NCBI RefSeq assembly: GCF_013374115.1 | Contig: NZ_AP022673.1 | Location: forward strand, 958,501 to 1,022,500 | Direction: 5' to 3' | Length of the DNA stretch: 64,000 nucleotides | Source of the DNA: Sphingomonas sp. HMP9 | GTDB taxonomy: Bacteria > Pseudomonadota > Alphaproteobacteria > Sphingomonadales > Sphingomonadaceae | In this document: positions 24,626 through 34,055 of the stretch, piece by piece | Layout of the letters: each line of letters begins with the position of its first letter | Numbering within the stretch: the stretch's first letter is position 1 | Notes under the pieces: generated by a model | The model's input: only the letters and a program-made list of their open reading frames with translations | Database searches by the model: none | Told to the model about the DNA's origin: nothing | Translations under genes and position numbers: made by a program

Positions 24626-26113
24626 GTGACCGACACTATCATCCTGGCGATCGACCAGGGCACGACTTCGACCCGGAGCATGACGTTCGGCACCGACGGC
24701 GTCCCGCGCCAGACCGTCCGCCGCGAGTTCGCGCAGCATTACCCGCAATCGGGCTGGGTCGAACATGATGCCGAGGATATCTGGCGCGACACGGTCGAGA
24801 CGCTGAAGGACGCCGCGGACGCGGACGGAGGTAAGGTCGCCGCGATCGGCATCACCAACCAGCGCGAGACGGTGGTGGTGTGGGACCGCGAGACCGGCAA
24901 GCCCGTCCACAACGCGATCGTCTGGCAGGATCGCCGTACCGCCAAGCTGTGCGCGGACCTGAAGGCGGACGGTAACGAACCGCTGGTCCGCGAACGGACC
25001 GGTCTGATCCTCGACCCCTATTTCTCGGGGACGAAGCTCAAATGGATCCTCGACAACGTCGAGGGTGTTCGTGCTCGCGCCGACCGGGGCGAACTCGCGT
25101 TCGGGACGATCGACAGCTTCCTGCTCTGGCGGCTGACCGGCGGCAAGGTCCATGCAACCGACGCATCGAATGCATCGCGCACGCTGCTGTTCGACATCCA
25201 CAAAGGCGCGTGGGATCCGGATATGCTGCGAATGCTCGACATTCCCGAAAGCTTGCTGCCTGCGGTCAAGAACAACAGCACGATCTTCGGTGAAACCACC
25301 CCGGACCTGCTCGGCAGGTCGGTGCCGATCGGCGGGATGGCGGGCGACCAGCAGGCTGCAGTGGTCGGCCAGGCCTGTTTTCAGCGCGGCGATGCCAAAT
25401 CGACGTACGGCACCGGCTGTTTCGTGCTGCTCAACACCGGCAAGGAGGCGGTGACCAGCAAGAACGGCATGCTGACGACCATCGCCTATCAGCTCGACGG
25501 GGAAATTACCTACGCGCTCGAAGGGTCGATTTTCGTCGCCGGTGCGGCAGTGAAGTGGCTGCGCGACGGCCTGGGGCTCATCAACCGCGCCGCGGACACC
25601 AACGACATGGCGACCAAGCTCGACGGCAATGGCGGCGTCTACATGGTGCCGGCGTTCGTCGGTCTCGGCGCGCCGCACTGGGACCCTGACGCGCGCGCCA
25701 GCATCACTGGCCTCACCTTCGCCGCGACCGGATCGCACATCGCCCGCGCGGCGCTCGAGTCCGTAGCCTATCAGACGACCGACCTGATGAACGCGATGGT
25801 CGCCGACGGCGCGCGCGATGCTCGCCAGATCCGCGTCGATGGCGGGATGGCGGCGAACGACTGGTTCTGCCAGTTCCTCGCGGACATGCTCGACACCGAC
25901 GTGGTTCGCCCGGCCAATATCGAGACGACGGCGGCGGGTGCCGCGTTCCTTGCCGGCATGGCGGTCGGGATCTGGAACGGTCCCGACGACATCGCCGGAG
26001 CCTGGAGGGAGGATCGAACGTTCAGCCCGGTGATGAAGACCGACGACCGAACGGCCCTGATGGCGGGGTGGCAGGACGCCGTTGATCGAACGCGTTCGAG
26101 GACCAAGGCATGA
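24626..26113 (+). CDS. glpK: Glycerol kinase
   Basis: 495 residues from GTG 24626, eight bases after AAGGAG; an in-frame GTG at 24617 lies inside that site. FGGY-kinase features are clear: [13 protein letters not shown] phosphate-binding motif, [78 protein letters not shown] and the C-terminal [19 protein letters not shown]. Phosphorylates glycerol to sn-glycerol 3-phosphate with ATP. Its last codons overlap the glpD start (ATGA), so the two are translationally coupled. Confidence 0.96.
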   Translation: MTDTIILAIDQGTTSTRSMTFGTDGVPRQTVRREFAQHYPQSGWVEHDAEDIWRDTVETLKDAADADGGKVAAIGITNQRETVVVWDRETGKPVHNAIVWQDRRTAKLCADLKADGNEPLVRERTGLILDPYFSGTKLKWILDNVEGVRARADRGELAFGTIDSFLLWRLTGGKVHATDASNASRTLLFDIHKGAWDPDMLRMLDIPESLLPAVKNNSTIFGETTPDLLGRSVPIGGMAGDQQAAVVGQACFQRGDAKSTYGTGCFVLLNTGKEAVTSKNGMLTTIAYQLDGEITYALEGSIFVAGAAVKWLRDGLGLINRAADTNDMATKLDGNGGVYMVPAFVGLGAPHWDPDARASITGLTFAATGSHIARAALESVAYQTTDLMNAMVADGARDARQIRVDGGMAANDWFCQFLADMLDTDVVRPANIETTAAGAAFLAGMAVGIWNGPDDIAGAWREDRTFSPVMKTDDRTALMAGWQDAVDRTRSRTKA

Positions 26114-27603
26114 CCAGCAATACCGGATCGGATAGCAACGGATCAAGCGACGTCGACCTTCTGGTCATCGGTGGCGGGGTGAACGGCACCGGGATCGCCC
26201 GCGATGCCGCCGGTCGCGGATTGACGGTGATGCTGGTCGAGCAGGATGACCTGGCCGCGCATACCTCGTCAGCGAGTTCCAAGCTGATCCATGGCGGCCT
26301 GCGCTATCTGGAAATGTACGAGTTCCGGCTGGTGCGCGAAGCCCTTGAGGAGCGCGAGAAACTGCTCGATATCGCGCCTCACCTCATCCGTGGCATGCGT
26401 TTCGTCATGCCGCTGGCGGATGGCATGCGCCCGGCCTGGCTGATCCGGATCGGCCTGTTCCTGTACGATCATATCGGCGGCCGCAGCCGACTGCCCAAGT
26501 CGATCGGCGTGCGACTCGATCAGACGGCATGGGGCAACGGACTGAAGCCGGTAAAACGGGGGTTCGTCTATTCGGACGGCTGGGTCGACGATGCACGGCT
26601 GGTGGTGCTCAACGCACTCGATGCCGCCGAGCGCGGCGCCGACATTCGCACGCATGTGAAGTTCGAAGGCGCGACGCGCGAGGCGGACCGGTGGGTCGCC
26701 ACGCTGGGCGACGGCAGCATCGTCCGCGCACGCGCCATCGCCAACACGTCCGGTCCGTGGGTCGGCAAGGTCCTGGACAACATGCCGGCGGCGCACCACG
26801 AGCCGCCGCCGCGGCTGGTCAAGGGCAGCCATATCGTCGTGCCCCAGCTGTTCGAGGGGGATCACGCGTTCATCTTGCAGAACGACGACAAGCGGGTGAT
26901 CTTCGCGATTCCTTACCAGGACAACCTCACGCTGGTCGGCACCACCGACAAGCCGTTCGACAGCGATCCGTCCGCGCCGACCATCGACCCCGACGAGACC
27001 GAGTATCTCTGCGCCAGCGTGAACCGGTATTTTACGCGCCAGACGAAACCGGCCGACGTCGTGATGAGCTATTCCGGGGTACGTCCGCTTTTCGACGACG
27101 GCAACGCGAACGCGTCCAAGGTCACGCGCGACTATGTCCTGAAGCTCGGCACGGCCGATGCGCCTCAGCTATTGTCCGCGTTTGGTGGCAAGATCACAAC
27201 CTATCGCCGGCTTTCCGAGCACGCCTTGCAGGAACTTGCGCCATTCCTTCCGCCGATGGCCGAAGCCTGGACCCACGATGCGCCCTTGCCCGGCGGCGAC
27301 TTGCCGCCCGGCGGGATCGCGGCGTTCGCCGAGTCGGTGGGTAGACGCTGGCCGTTTCTCGATGCCGCAACCGTGCTGCGTATGTCGCATGCGTATGGCA
27401 CCCGAATCGATGCCGTGCTCGGCGACGCGACCAGTATCGAAAACCTCGGCCACGGCCTTTCGACGCGCGAAGTCGACTATCTCATAAACACGGAATGGGC
27501 ACGCTCCGTCGATGACATTTTATGGCGACGGACCAAGCTCGGCATTCACGGAGGCGCCGCGCTGCACGACGCCGTTGCCGCGTATCTCGGCCGCCGCGCT
27601 TAG
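26110..27603 (+). CDS. glpD: Glycerol-3-phosphate dehydrogenase (FAD, aerobic type)
   Basis: 497 residues. FAD-binding Rossmann motif at residues 15-35 ([23 protein letters not shown]), the family block [39 protein letters not shown], the mid-region [23 protein letters not shown] and [18 protein letters not shown], and a C-terminal helical domain. Peripheral membrane enzyme that oxidises glycerol 3-phosphate to dihydroxyacetone phosphate and passes electrons to quinone. Completes the glpF-glpK-glpD pathway. No glpR-type repressor is adjacent. Confidence 0.95.
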   Translation: MTSNTGSDSNGSSDVDLLVIGGGVNGTGIARDAAGRGLTVMLVEQDDLAAHTSSASSKLIHGGLRYLEMYEFRLVREALEEREKLLDIAPHLIRGMRFVMPLADGMRPAWLIRIGLFLYDHIGGRSRLPKSIGVRLDQTAWGNGLKPVKRGFVYSDGWVDDARLVVLNALDAAERGADIRTHVKFEGATREADRWVATLGDGSIVRARAIANTSGPWVGKVLDNMPAAHHEPPPRLVKGSHIVVPQLFEGDHAFILQNDDKRVIFAIPYQDNLTLVGTTDKPFDSDPSAPTIDPDETEYLCASVNRYFTRQTKPADVVMSYSGVRPLFDDGNANASKVTRDYVLKLGTADAPQLLSAFGGKITTYRRLSEHALQELAPFLPPMAEAWTHDAPLPGGDLPPGGIAAFAESVGRRWPFLDAATVLRMSHAYGTRIDAVLGDATSIENLGHGLSTREVDYLINTEWARSVDDILWRRTKLGIHGGAALHDAVAAYLGRRA

Positions 27604-27763
27604 GCAAAAGACGCGGTATAGACCATCCACGCATCCGCCATCACGGCGGGAGAATCGTCATGCGGCACGACAAGGTCGATATTTGCGCCTTGGCTTTTGC
27701 GCATCCCCCCCATAAAGCGACGCTGACCGTCAAAACACCATGATAGCCGAGAGCCGAATTCGA

Positions 27764-27964
27764 ATGCAGATCATCGTCCGTGACAACAATGTCGACCAAG
27801 CCCTCCGCGCGCTGAAGAAAAAGCTGCAGCGGGAAGGTGTTTATCGCGAGATGAAGCTGCGTCGCCATTATGAGAAGCCGTCGGAGAAGCGGGCTCGTGA
27901 GCACGCTGCCGCAGTGAGTCGTGCGCGCAAGGCCGACCGCAAGCGCGCAGAGCGCGATAATTAA
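27764..27964 (+). CDS. rpsU: 30S ribosomal protein S21
   Basis: 66 residues, from ATG 27764 where the family begins ([25 protein letters not shown], then [20 protein letters not shown] and a very basic tail). An ATG eight codons upstream is in frame but would add residues not seen in the family. S21 assists translation initiation on the 30S subunit. It stands alone with its own upstream spacer and a hairpin right after the stop. Confidence 0.93.
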   Translation: MQIIVRDNNVDQALRALKKKLQREGVYREMKLRRHYEKPSEKRAREHAAAVSRARKADRKRAERDN

Positions 27965-27985
27965 TCAGCCTGAAATAGGTTGATT
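27963..27985 (+). terminator. Hairpin overlapping the rpsU stop codon
   Basis: AATCAGCCT (27963-27971) pairs with AGGTTGATT (27977-27985) around a five-base loop, nine pairs with one wobble. A second GC hairpin (GCCGGCG with CGCCGGC, about 28001-28038) followed by a T-rich run lies downstream and may be the real terminator. Confidence 0.5.
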
Positions 27986-28751
27986 GCCATGAGAATGGCG
28001 GCCGGCGGTGAAGCTTTTTAGGAAGTTCTAACGCCGGCAGTTTTAGATTAGGCATCGCCGCGATCTTCTTTGAAGGTTGCGGCGATCGCGTTTGCTCGGG
28101 CATCGCGCGCCGGTTAATCTCGTGTTTCAATCGGTGAGCCGAACAGCAACCGAAACCCTCGACATGGTGCCGACCCCGACCCCTCGGTTGGGAGATCCAG
28201 CATAGTCCGCTCGTGCAACGGTAGACCCATGATCCCGGCCCGAATGCGAACGAACGGATTAGCGAACTCCGCTAGTTCCAGCATTGGCATGTTGCCGGGA
28301 ATCCCGGGATCAGTCGATTGCCAGATCCTTGGTGCGGATAGCGTAGGGCGGGCAGTATACTCCGTTCGGATCGGTGGACTTAGCTAGCACCGATCCTGCA
28401 TTGACGACGCAGCCTTCGTGCACGGTCACGCCGGGCTAGATGGTCACGTTGGCACCGATCCAGCACTCCCCTCGATCACGACCGGACGTTGGTCCGGAAG
28501 CAATGGCCGGGGTCTGGAAGCGATGTCCGGCATCTGGTCGGCAAGGTTGTGGACGCTGGCGTAGAGCGAGGCACGCTCGTTAACCGCGACGTTCGCCTGG
28601 ACGTCGTGCTGCCAAAGTTCCTTTTACCGGGGACCGAAGAGTTGACCTTGGCTGGACGCCCGCTCGCAAGGCTGGCCGCTACGGTCTTAGTTGAGTAGCG
28701 GCGCGGTTTGGCCTACGCCCGCAAGCCAACGACCGAGGCAGACGACCCCAG
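27965..28751. other. 787-base gene-poor stretch between rpsU and chvI
   Basis: No intact recognisable gene. It holds hairpins after rpsU, an unrecognised 58-codon minus-strand frame (28114-28290, MPMLELAEFANPFVRIRAGI at its start), and the decayed acyltransferase described separately. The base composition is somewhat less GC-rich than the neighbours. The last 60 bases before chvI should hold its promoter, but none is obvious. Confidence 0.6.
28310..28680 (-). pseudogene. Decayed hexapeptide-repeat O-acyltransferase (WcaF/maltose acetyltransferase-like)
   Basis: Read on the minus strand, the segment 28310-28475 gives ECWIGANVTI, a TAG stop (28436-28438), then PGVTVHEGCVVNAGSVLAKS...YAIRTKDLAID and a stop. 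This is the characteristic C-terminal left-handed beta-helix of sugar O-acetyltransferases, broken by an in-frame stop. Just upstream, RPVVIEG appears in another frame (frameshift near 28476), and HNLADQ-like remains continue to about 28680. At least one nonsense codon and one frameshift are seen, with no intact start. Exact 5' limit is uncertain. Confidence 0.6.
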
Positions 28752-29459
28752 ATGACGGCAACGATCGCGCTGGTCGACGACGACCGCAACATCCTGACCT
28801 CCGTGTCGATCGCGCTACAGACCGAAGGCTTCGTCACGCGCGTCTATTCGGACGGCGAGACCGCGCTCAAGGCGTTGACCGACAATCCACCCGACCTTGC
28901 GGTTTTCGACATCAAGATGCCGCGGATGGATGGGCTCGAATTGCTTCGCCGGCTGCGCGAGAAGAGCCAGATCCCGGTGATTTTTCTCACGAGCAAGGAC
29001 GATGAGCTCGACGAGGCGCTCGGGCTCGCGATGGGCGCTGACGACTATATCGCCAAGCCGTTCTCGCAGCGGCTGCTGATTGCCCGGATTCGCGCGATCC
29101 TGCGACGTACCGAACTTGCGCAGTCGCCGGGGACGGAAACGGAAGCGGAAGCTGCGGGGCCGCTCGACCGCGGGCGGCTGAGCATGGATCCGGCGCGGCA
29201 CCGGACGTTGTGGGGCGGCGAGCCGGTCACGCTGACGGTCACCGAGTTCATGATCCTCGAGACGCTCGCGCAGCGTCCCGGCATCGTGAAGACCCGCAAC
29301 CAGCTGATGGATGCGGCGTACCAGGATGATATCTATGTCGATGACCGGACAATCGACAGCCACATCAAACGACTCCGCCGCAAATTCAGGCAGGTCGATC
29401 CCGCGTTCGACGCTATCGAGACATTATATGGTGCCGGGTATCGATTTTCTGAGGAATGA
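28752..29459 (+). CDS. chvI: Response regulator ChvI (OmpR family)
   Basis: 235 residues. Receiver domain with acidic pair VDDD (residues 8-10), phospho-acceptor Asp52 in [10 protein letters not shown], Thr/Lys switch residues in FLTSKDDE and YIAKPFSQR, then an OmpR-type winged helix ([29 protein letters not shown] ... [21 protein letters not shown] ... [11 protein letters not shown]). Sequence and the following chvG, hprK, rapZ, EIIA and HPr genes identify it as the alphaproteobacterial ChvI. It controls envelope- and acid-stress genes in relatives. The stop overlaps the start of chvG by 32 bases. Confidence 0.92.
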   Translation: MTATIALVDDDRNILTSVSIALQTEGFVTRVYSDGETALKALTDNPPDLAVFDIKMPRMDGLELLRRLREKSQIPVIFLTSKDDELDEALGLAMGADDYIAKPFSQRLLIARIRAILRRTELAQSPGTETEAEAAGPLDRGRLSMDPARHRTLWGGEPVTLTVTEFMILETLAQRPGIVKTRNQLMDAAYQDDIYVDDRTIDSHIKRLRRKFRQVDPAFDAIETLYGAGYRFSEE

Positions 29460-31011
29460 GCTCGGCGTCGACGGGCGCGATCTCACGCTGCGATGGTCGG
29501 GACAGATCTCGCTCACGCGACGCATCCTGGCGGTCAACATCTTCGCACTGTTGCTGCTGGCGGGCGGGTTCTTCTACCTCGATTCGTATCGCAGCCGAGT
29601 CGTCGACAACCGCGTCGCGCAGACCGCGCGGGAGGCCCGACTTATCGGCGAGGCGATCGCCGCGGTCGATCCGGCGCTGCGCGATCCACTGGTGCTAAGG
29701 CTCGCCCGTGACACGGGCTCGCGAATCCGGCTGTTCGACGCGGCAGGACGGACGATCGTCGACAGCCGATCGCTAGGCCTGCGCAACTTCGTGCTGATGG
29801 ATCCTGACAAGGAGGATTGGGACCAGACGATCGCCCGGTTCCTCGACGCGGCGATCGACGTCGTCGTGATGGCCCCCCGGCCGCCGCTCTACCGCGAGCG
29901 TAGTGGTACGCAGCAATGGCCCGACGTGGCCGCGGTACGGGGACGCAGTCTCGTTTCGACGACAGTCTGGCGCGCGCCGGACCGCACCCCCGTGCTGACC
30001 GCCGCCGCCCCGCTTCGTGCGGGCGGGGTCGTGATGACCACGGTCAACGCGCGCGACATCACGAAGACCGTGCGGATCGAGCGGTTCCGGCTGAGCATGG
30101 TGCTGCTGGGCGTATCGATAGTCTCGATTCTGTTGTCGCTGTTCCTCGCCCGCACGATCGTCCGTCCGCTCCGTCGTCTTGCGCGGGCGGCGGTGAGAGT
30201 GCGGTTGGGACGAGCCCGCGAAGTCGTCGTGCCCCGCCTTCCCTCCCGCCGCGACGAACTCGGCATGCTCGCCCGCGCGCTCTCGGACATGAGTCTGGCG
30301 CTCAGGGCACGGATCGACGCGACCGAGGCGTTTGCAGCCGACGTCACGCACGAGATGAAGAACCCCCTCGCCTCGCTCCGGTCGGCGGTCGAGGGGCTGT
30401 CGCGGGTCAAGGATCCGGCGCTTCAGGCGCAATTGCTCGCGATCGTCCGCGACGACGTGCACCGGCTTGACCGCCTGTTGTCCGATATCTCCGAGGCGTC
30501 GCGACTCGATGCGCAGCTGAGCCGCGCGAAGTTCGAGCCGGTCGATATCACCGCGATGATCGATGGGCTGGTCGCGCAGCGCGAAGCCAGGGGGGTCGAG
30601 CGCGGCATTCGCCTGAGATTCGACCGCAATCCGGACGGCCGCACGGTCATACTCGGCGAAGGCGCGAGGCTGGAACGTGTGTTCGAGAATTTGATCGACA
30701 ACGCCCTGTCCTTCTCGCCCGACGCCGGCCTGATCGCGATCTCCACGATCATCGCGGGAGAGGATCTGGTCGTGCGCGTCGAGGACGAAGGTCCCGGCGT
30801 GCCCGAGGACGCGCGCGAGGACGTGTTCAACCGGTTCCATTCGGTCCGGCCCGACAGCGAGACGTTCGGCCAGCACTCCGGGCTCGGCCTCGCGATCGCG
30901 CGGACCATCGTCGACGGCCATCAAGGTGCGATCTTCGTCGAATCGCGCGAGGACCGCCTTGATGGCGCACGCTTCGTGGTAACCCTACCACTCGCCGACA
31001 TGCCGGAGTAA
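29428..31011 (+). CDS. chvG: Sensor histidine kinase ChvG
   Basis: 527 residues from ATG 29428 (start uncertain; no strong ribosome binding site). First membrane segment at about 33-50 ([19 protein letters not shown]), a periplasmic stimulus-sensing domain, a second segment ([18 protein letters not shown]), a HAMP linker ([17 protein letters not shown]), the dimerisation H-box [18 protein letters not shown] with His308, and the ATPase domain with N-box ([12 protein letters not shown]), G1 ([11 protein letters not shown]) and G2 ([13 protein letters not shown]). Partner of ChvI upstream. The first gene downstream is hprK, ten bases on. Confidence 0.92.
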   Translation: MVPGIDFLRNELGVDGRDLTLRWSGQISLTRRILAVNIFALLLLAGGFFYLDSYRSRVVDNRVAQTAREARLIGEAIAAVDPALRDPLVLRLARDTGSRIRLFDAAGRTIVDSRSLGLRNFVLMDPDKEDWDQTIARFLDAAIDVVVMAPRPPLYRERSGTQQWPDVAAVRGRSLVSTTVWRAPDRTPVLTAAAPLRAGGVVMTTVNARDITKTVRIERFRLSMVLLGVSIVSILLSLFLARTIVRPLRRLARAAVRVRLGRAREVVVPRLPSRRDELGMLARALSDMSLALRARIDATEAFAADVTHEMKNPLASLRSAVEGLSRVKDPALQAQLLAIVRDDVHRLDRLLSDISEASRLDAQLSRAKFEPVDITAMIDGLVAQREARGVERGIRLRFDRNPDGRTVILGEGARLERVFENLIDNALSFSPDAGLIAISTIIAGEDLVVRVEDEGPGVPEDAREDVFNRFHSVRPDSETFGQHSGLGLAIARTIVDGHQGAIFVESREDRLDGARFVVTLPLADMPE

Positions 31012-31020
31012 GGGGGCGTC

Positions 31021-31452
31021 GTGGTCGTCCCCCCTTCCGACAGGCTCCACGCCACGACAGTCGCGATCGACGGCGTGGCGGTGATGATCGAAGGCGCGTC
31101 CGGGTCCGGAAAGTCCGACCTGGCACTGCGCCTGATCGACCGCGGGGCGATCCTCGTCAGCGACGACCAGACGCTGGTGGTGCGCTCGGGCGAGACCTTG
31201 CTCGCGCGGGCACCGACGACGATCGCCGGCTGCATCGAAGTTCGCGGGATCGGCATCCTCGCCATGCCCTGTGTCGAGGACGTTCCGGTCGGCTTGGTCG
31301 TTCGCATCGACAGCCCGGTAGATCGCATGCCCGAACGTCGTCTGCGAACCATTGCCGGGATCGACGTTCGCCAGGTCGCGGTCGATCCTGTCGAAGCCTC
31401 CGCCCCGATCAAGGTCGAACTCGCATTGCGCAATCCGGAGCCCCTAGAATGA
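31021..31452 (+). CDS. hprK: HPr kinase/phosphorylase, short alphaproteobacterial form
   Basis: 143 residues from GTG. It corresponds to the catalytic C-terminal domain only: Walker A motif IEGASGSGKSDLALRLIDRG (Gly25 to Ser32), ILVSDDQT, and the HprK signature IEVRGIGILAMP. The N-terminal domain of the Firmicutes enzyme is absent, as is normal in alphaproteobacteria, so this is not a truncation. Phosphorylates a serine of HPr, encoded three genes downstream. Placement between chvG and rapZ fits the common regulatory-PTS order. Confidence 0.92.
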   Translation: MVVPPSDRLHATTVAIDGVAVMIEGASGSGKSDLALRLIDRGAILVSDDQTLVVRSGETLLARAPTTIAGCIEVRGIGILAMPCVEDVPVGLVVRIDSPVDRMPERRLRTIAGIDVRQVAVDPVEASAPIKVELALRNPEPLE

Positions 31453-31462
31453 CGCATTCAAG

Positions 31463-32377
31463 ATGACACGGCCCAAGGACATCCTGCTCGTCACCGGCAT
31501 GTCGGGCGCCGGCAAGTCAACCGTGCTGAAAACGCTGGAGGATCTCGGCTGGGAAGTGGTCGACAACCTCCCGCTGCGGCTGCTCGACCGGTTGCTCGAC
31601 ACGCCGCTTCCCGAAGGATCGACCGCCGATTCGCAGCCGCTCGCGATCGGGATCGGCGCGCGGACGCGCGACTTCGATCCCGAACGGATCGTCAGCCGCA
31701 TTCGGGACCTGCGCGACCAGCATGCGCTCGAGATCGGGATGTTGTTCCTCGATTGCTCGGGCGCCGAACTCGAACGCCGCTATTCCGAGACTCGCCGTCG
31801 CCACCCCTTGGCGCTCGACCGTCCTGCGAACGACGGCATTGGTCGGGAACGCGAATTGCTGGCGCCGCTTCGCGACTGGGCGAACCGCCTGATCGACACC
31901 ACCGACATGACCGCCAACGAACTCGCGCAGCAGATCCGCGCGAGCTTTGCAGGCGGCGAACGCGGCGCGCCGACGTTGTCGATCCGATCGTTCGGATTCG
32001 CGCGTGGTCTGCTCCGCAACGCCGATCTCGTGTTCGACATGCGGTTCCTTCGCAACCCGCACTGGGACCCCAGGTTGCGTCCCGGCACCGGGCTCGACGC
32101 CGACGTGTCCGCCTACATCATGGACGACCCCGCCTATGAAGCCGCGGTGAGTCGGATCGAGGAACTGCTGATCCTGCTGCTTCCGCGCTACCGGGCGGAA
32201 GGCAAGTCGTACGTCACCGTCGCGTTCGGATGTACCGGAGGGAGACACAGATCGGTCCACGTCGCCGACCGCGTGGCGCGACGGTTGCGCGACGCGGGAT
32301 TTTCGCCCAGTATCGCACACCGCGACCTGGGGGCCGCTCCACAAGATGCGCTCGAAGGATCACCGGTCGTCTTATGA
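31463..32377 (+). CDS. rapZ: RapZ/YvcJ-family RNase adapter, nucleotide-binding
   Basis: 304 residues. Walker A motif at residues 11-20 (TGMSGAGKST), the family block LEDLGWEVVDNLPLRLL, FLDCSGAELERRYSETRRRHPL, SFGFARGLLRNADLVFDMRFLRNPHW and the C-terminal VAFGCTGGRHRSVHVADRVARRL. In enterobacteria RapZ tunes glucosamine-6-phosphate synthesis through small RNAs; in alphaproteobacteria the target is not established. It lies 10 bases after hprK in the same operon. Confidence 0.93.
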   Translation: MTRPKDILLVTGMSGAGKSTVLKTLEDLGWEVVDNLPLRLLDRLLDTPLPEGSTADSQPLAIGIGARTRDFDPERIVSRIRDLRDQHALEIGMLFLDCSGAELERRYSETRRRHPLALDRPANDGIGRERELLAPLRDWANRLIDTTDMTANELAQQIRASFAGGERGAPTLSIRSFGFARGLLRNADLVFDMRFLRNPHWDPRLRPGTGLDADVSAYIMDDPAYEAAVSRIEELLILLLPRYRAEGKSYVTVAFGCTGGRHRSVHVADRVARRLRDAGFSPSIAHRDLGAAPQDALEGSPVVL

Positions 32378-32392
32378 GTATGAAACGCTGAC

Positions 32393-32800
32393 ATGATCGG
32401 CCTAGTCCTGGTAACGCACGGTCGATTGGCCGAGGAATTCGTTCGCGCGATGATCCACGTCGTTGGTCCGCAGGAACGCGTCGCGCCGATCGCGATCGGT
32501 CCCGATGATGACATGGAGGAGCGCCGCGCGGATATTGCGGCCGCCATCCAGGACGTCGATGTCGGTCGTGGCGTGATCGTGCTGACCGACTTGTTCGGCG
32601 GTACCCCGTCCAATCTTGCGATCTCGCTGATGGAGCGCGGGCGGATCGAGGTGATCGCCGGCATGAACCTCCCGATGCTGATTCGGCTTGGTTCGGCGCG
32701 CAAGTCGATGACTGTCGTCGCGGCGGTGGCAGCCGCGCGGGAAGCGGGACGCAAATATATCTCGGTCGCGTCCGAGGTTCTGGGCGAAGCTGCGGCGTGA
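32393..32800 (+). CDS. PTS EIIA component, mannose type (regulatory)
   Basis: 135 residues. EIIA-Man fold with the phosphorylated His9 in IGLVLVTHGRLAEEF, followed by VLTDLFGGTPSNLAISLM and NLPMLIRL. It is a lone EIIA domain with no linked EIIB, EIIC or EIID, so it is expected to have a regulatory rather than transport role, taking phosphate from HPr. Its stop overlaps the HPr start (GTGA). No enzyme I gene is present in the window. Confidence 0.92.
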   Translation: MIGLVLVTHGRLAEEFVRAMIHVVGPQERVAPIAIGPDDDMEERRADIAAAIQDVDVGRGVIVLTDLFGGTPSNLAISLMERGRIEVIAGMNLPMLIRLGSARKSMTVVAAVAAAREAGRKYISVASEVLGEAAA

Positions 32801-33072
32801 ACGAGGTTTCGCGCACCGTGCAGATCACCAACCGTCGCGGGCTCCATGCGCGCGCGAGCGCCAAGTTCGTCACGCTCGCATCCGCGCATCCGGTCGAAGT
32901 CAGCGTGACCAAGGACGGGTCGGATCACGTCACCGGCACCTCGATCATGGGCCTCATGATGCTCGGCGCGGCGATGGGCGACGCGATCACGATCAGCGCG
33001 AAGGGCGACGGCGCGGAGCACACGGTCGCCGCGCTTGCAGAACTGGTCGAAGCAAAATTCGGCGAGGATTGA
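32797..33072 (+). CDS. ptsH: Phosphocarrier protein HPr
   Basis: 91 residues from GTG 32797, overlapping the EIIA stop. The enzyme I phosphorylation site is His17 in RRGLHARASAKFV, and the regulatory serine for HprK is Ser49 in VTGTSIMGLMML, the full HPr layout. Expected to relay phosphate from enzyme I (gene elsewhere) to EIIA, and to be serine-phosphorylated by HprK. It ends the chvI-to-ptsH run; a palindromic element follows. Confidence 0.93.
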   Translation: MNEVSRTVQITNRRGLHARASAKFVTLASAHPVEVSVTKDGSDHVTGTSIMGLMMLGAAMGDAITISAKGDGAEHTVAALAELVEAKFGED

Positions 33073-33073
33073 C

Positions 33074-33177
33074 CGCCTTTCCCCCCGCCCGCTTGCGGGA
33101 GGCATCGGGGGAGGGCATGAGCGACGACGTGTTTACAAACCCCGCCCCCAACCCCTCCCGCTCGCGGAAGGGGCGCT
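33074..33177. repeat. Paired palindromes, REP/REPIN-like
   Basis: The 107-base spacer after ptsH holds CCCGC-TT-GCGGG (33088-33099) inside a G/C-rich arm and a second, inverted hairpin CCGC-TC-GCGG (33158-33167). The flanking arms are partly complementary (CCTCCCGC / GCGGGAGG). Imperfect member of the REPIN-like class seen elsewhere in the window. Confidence 0.5.
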
Positions 33178-33179
33178 AG

Positions 33180-33995
33180 ATGCCCCGCGAGATAACCGCG
33201 TTTTCGAACCCGCTGATCAAGTATGTCCGCGATCTGCGCGACAAGCGACATCGGCGTGCGGCCAAGCAGTTTTTGGCCGAGGGCCTGCGCATCCTTACCG
33301 AAGCGCGCGAGACGGGACGCCTGCCGCGCACCTTGTTTTACGCCGCGGCAAGCGCAAACCACCCCCTTGTCCACGCGCTGTCAATGGATGTCGAAGATGC
33401 CGGTGGCGATTCGATCCAGACCACGCCGGATATCCTTTCGAAGCTGTCCGGCAAGGACAACCCCCAGGCGGTGGTCGGCGTGTTCGACGAGTTCGACGCG
33501 ACGCTCGAAGACCTGGATCGCACCACCTCCGGCATCTGGCTGGTCGCAGAACGCCTGCGCGATCCGGGCAATCTCGGCACGATCCTGCGCACGGGCGATG
33601 CAGTCGGCGCAGGTGGGCTGATCCTGATCGGCGAGTCGGTTGACCCGTTCTCGGTCGAGGCGGTCCGCGCGAGCATGGGCGCGCTGTTCACGATTCCCGT
33701 GGTGAAAACCGAGTGGGCGCCGTTCCAGGCCTGGCTGCGCACCGGGCCCGGGCAGCTTGTCGGGCTGAGTCTCGACACCGAAACGGATTACCGGGCGGCG
33801 ACCTATACCGGCCCAACCTTCCTGCTCACCGGCAACGAAGCGCAGGGCATGCCCCCCGAAATGGCCGAGGCCTGCGACGTGCTCGTGAAGATCCCGATGC
33901 TCGGCAAGGCGGACAGCCTCAATGCCGCCGTCGCGACGGCTGTGATGGCTTACGAAGTGCTTGCCCGGCAGGGAAAATCGCAAACTCTCGGTTGA
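33180..33995 (+). CDS. TrmH/SpoU-family RNA 2'-O-methyltransferase
   Basis: 271 residues. An N-terminal substrate-binding part (ITAFSNPLIKYVRDLRDKRHRRAAKQFLAEGLRIL) and a SPOUT domain with its three knot motifs: ERLRDPGNLGTILRTGDAVGAGG, LLTGNEAQGMPPE and IPMLGKADSLNAAVATAVMAYE. Resembles TsnR/RlmB-like enzymes that methylate rRNA ribose; the site cannot be assigned. Its ATG lies directly after the palindromic spacer. Confidence 0.88.
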   Translation: MPREITAFSNPLIKYVRDLRDKRHRRAAKQFLAEGLRILTEARETGRLPRTLFYAAASANHPLVHALSMDVEDAGGDSIQTTPDILSKLSGKDNPQAVVGVFDEFDATLEDLDRTTSGIWLVAERLRDPGNLGTILRTGDAVGAGGLILIGESVDPFSVEAVRASMGALFTIPVVKTEWAPFQAWLRTGPGQLVGLSLDTETDYRAATYTGPTFLLTGNEAQGMPPEMAEACDVLVKIPMLGKADSLNAAVATAVMAYEVLARQGKSQTLG

Positions 33996-34055
33996 ACCGA
34001 CGAATTTGGCCCGTTTGGCGATGCTTAGCGAGTCCGGTTCAGCTAAGGGAGAGCT

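Noticed and set aside
28114..28290. 58-codon minus-strand frame ending GFRLLFGSPIETRD
   Set aside because: Slight resemblance to the end of a methyltransferase, but no convincing domain or start signal; treated as part of the decayed spacer.
28489..28698. 69-codon plus-strand frame
   Set aside because: It overlaps the decayed acyltransferase on the minus strand; the product has no motif and no ribosome binding site.
31021..31452. Truncated hprK
   Set aside because: The short form with only the kinase domain is normal in alphaproteobacteria, and all motifs are intact.
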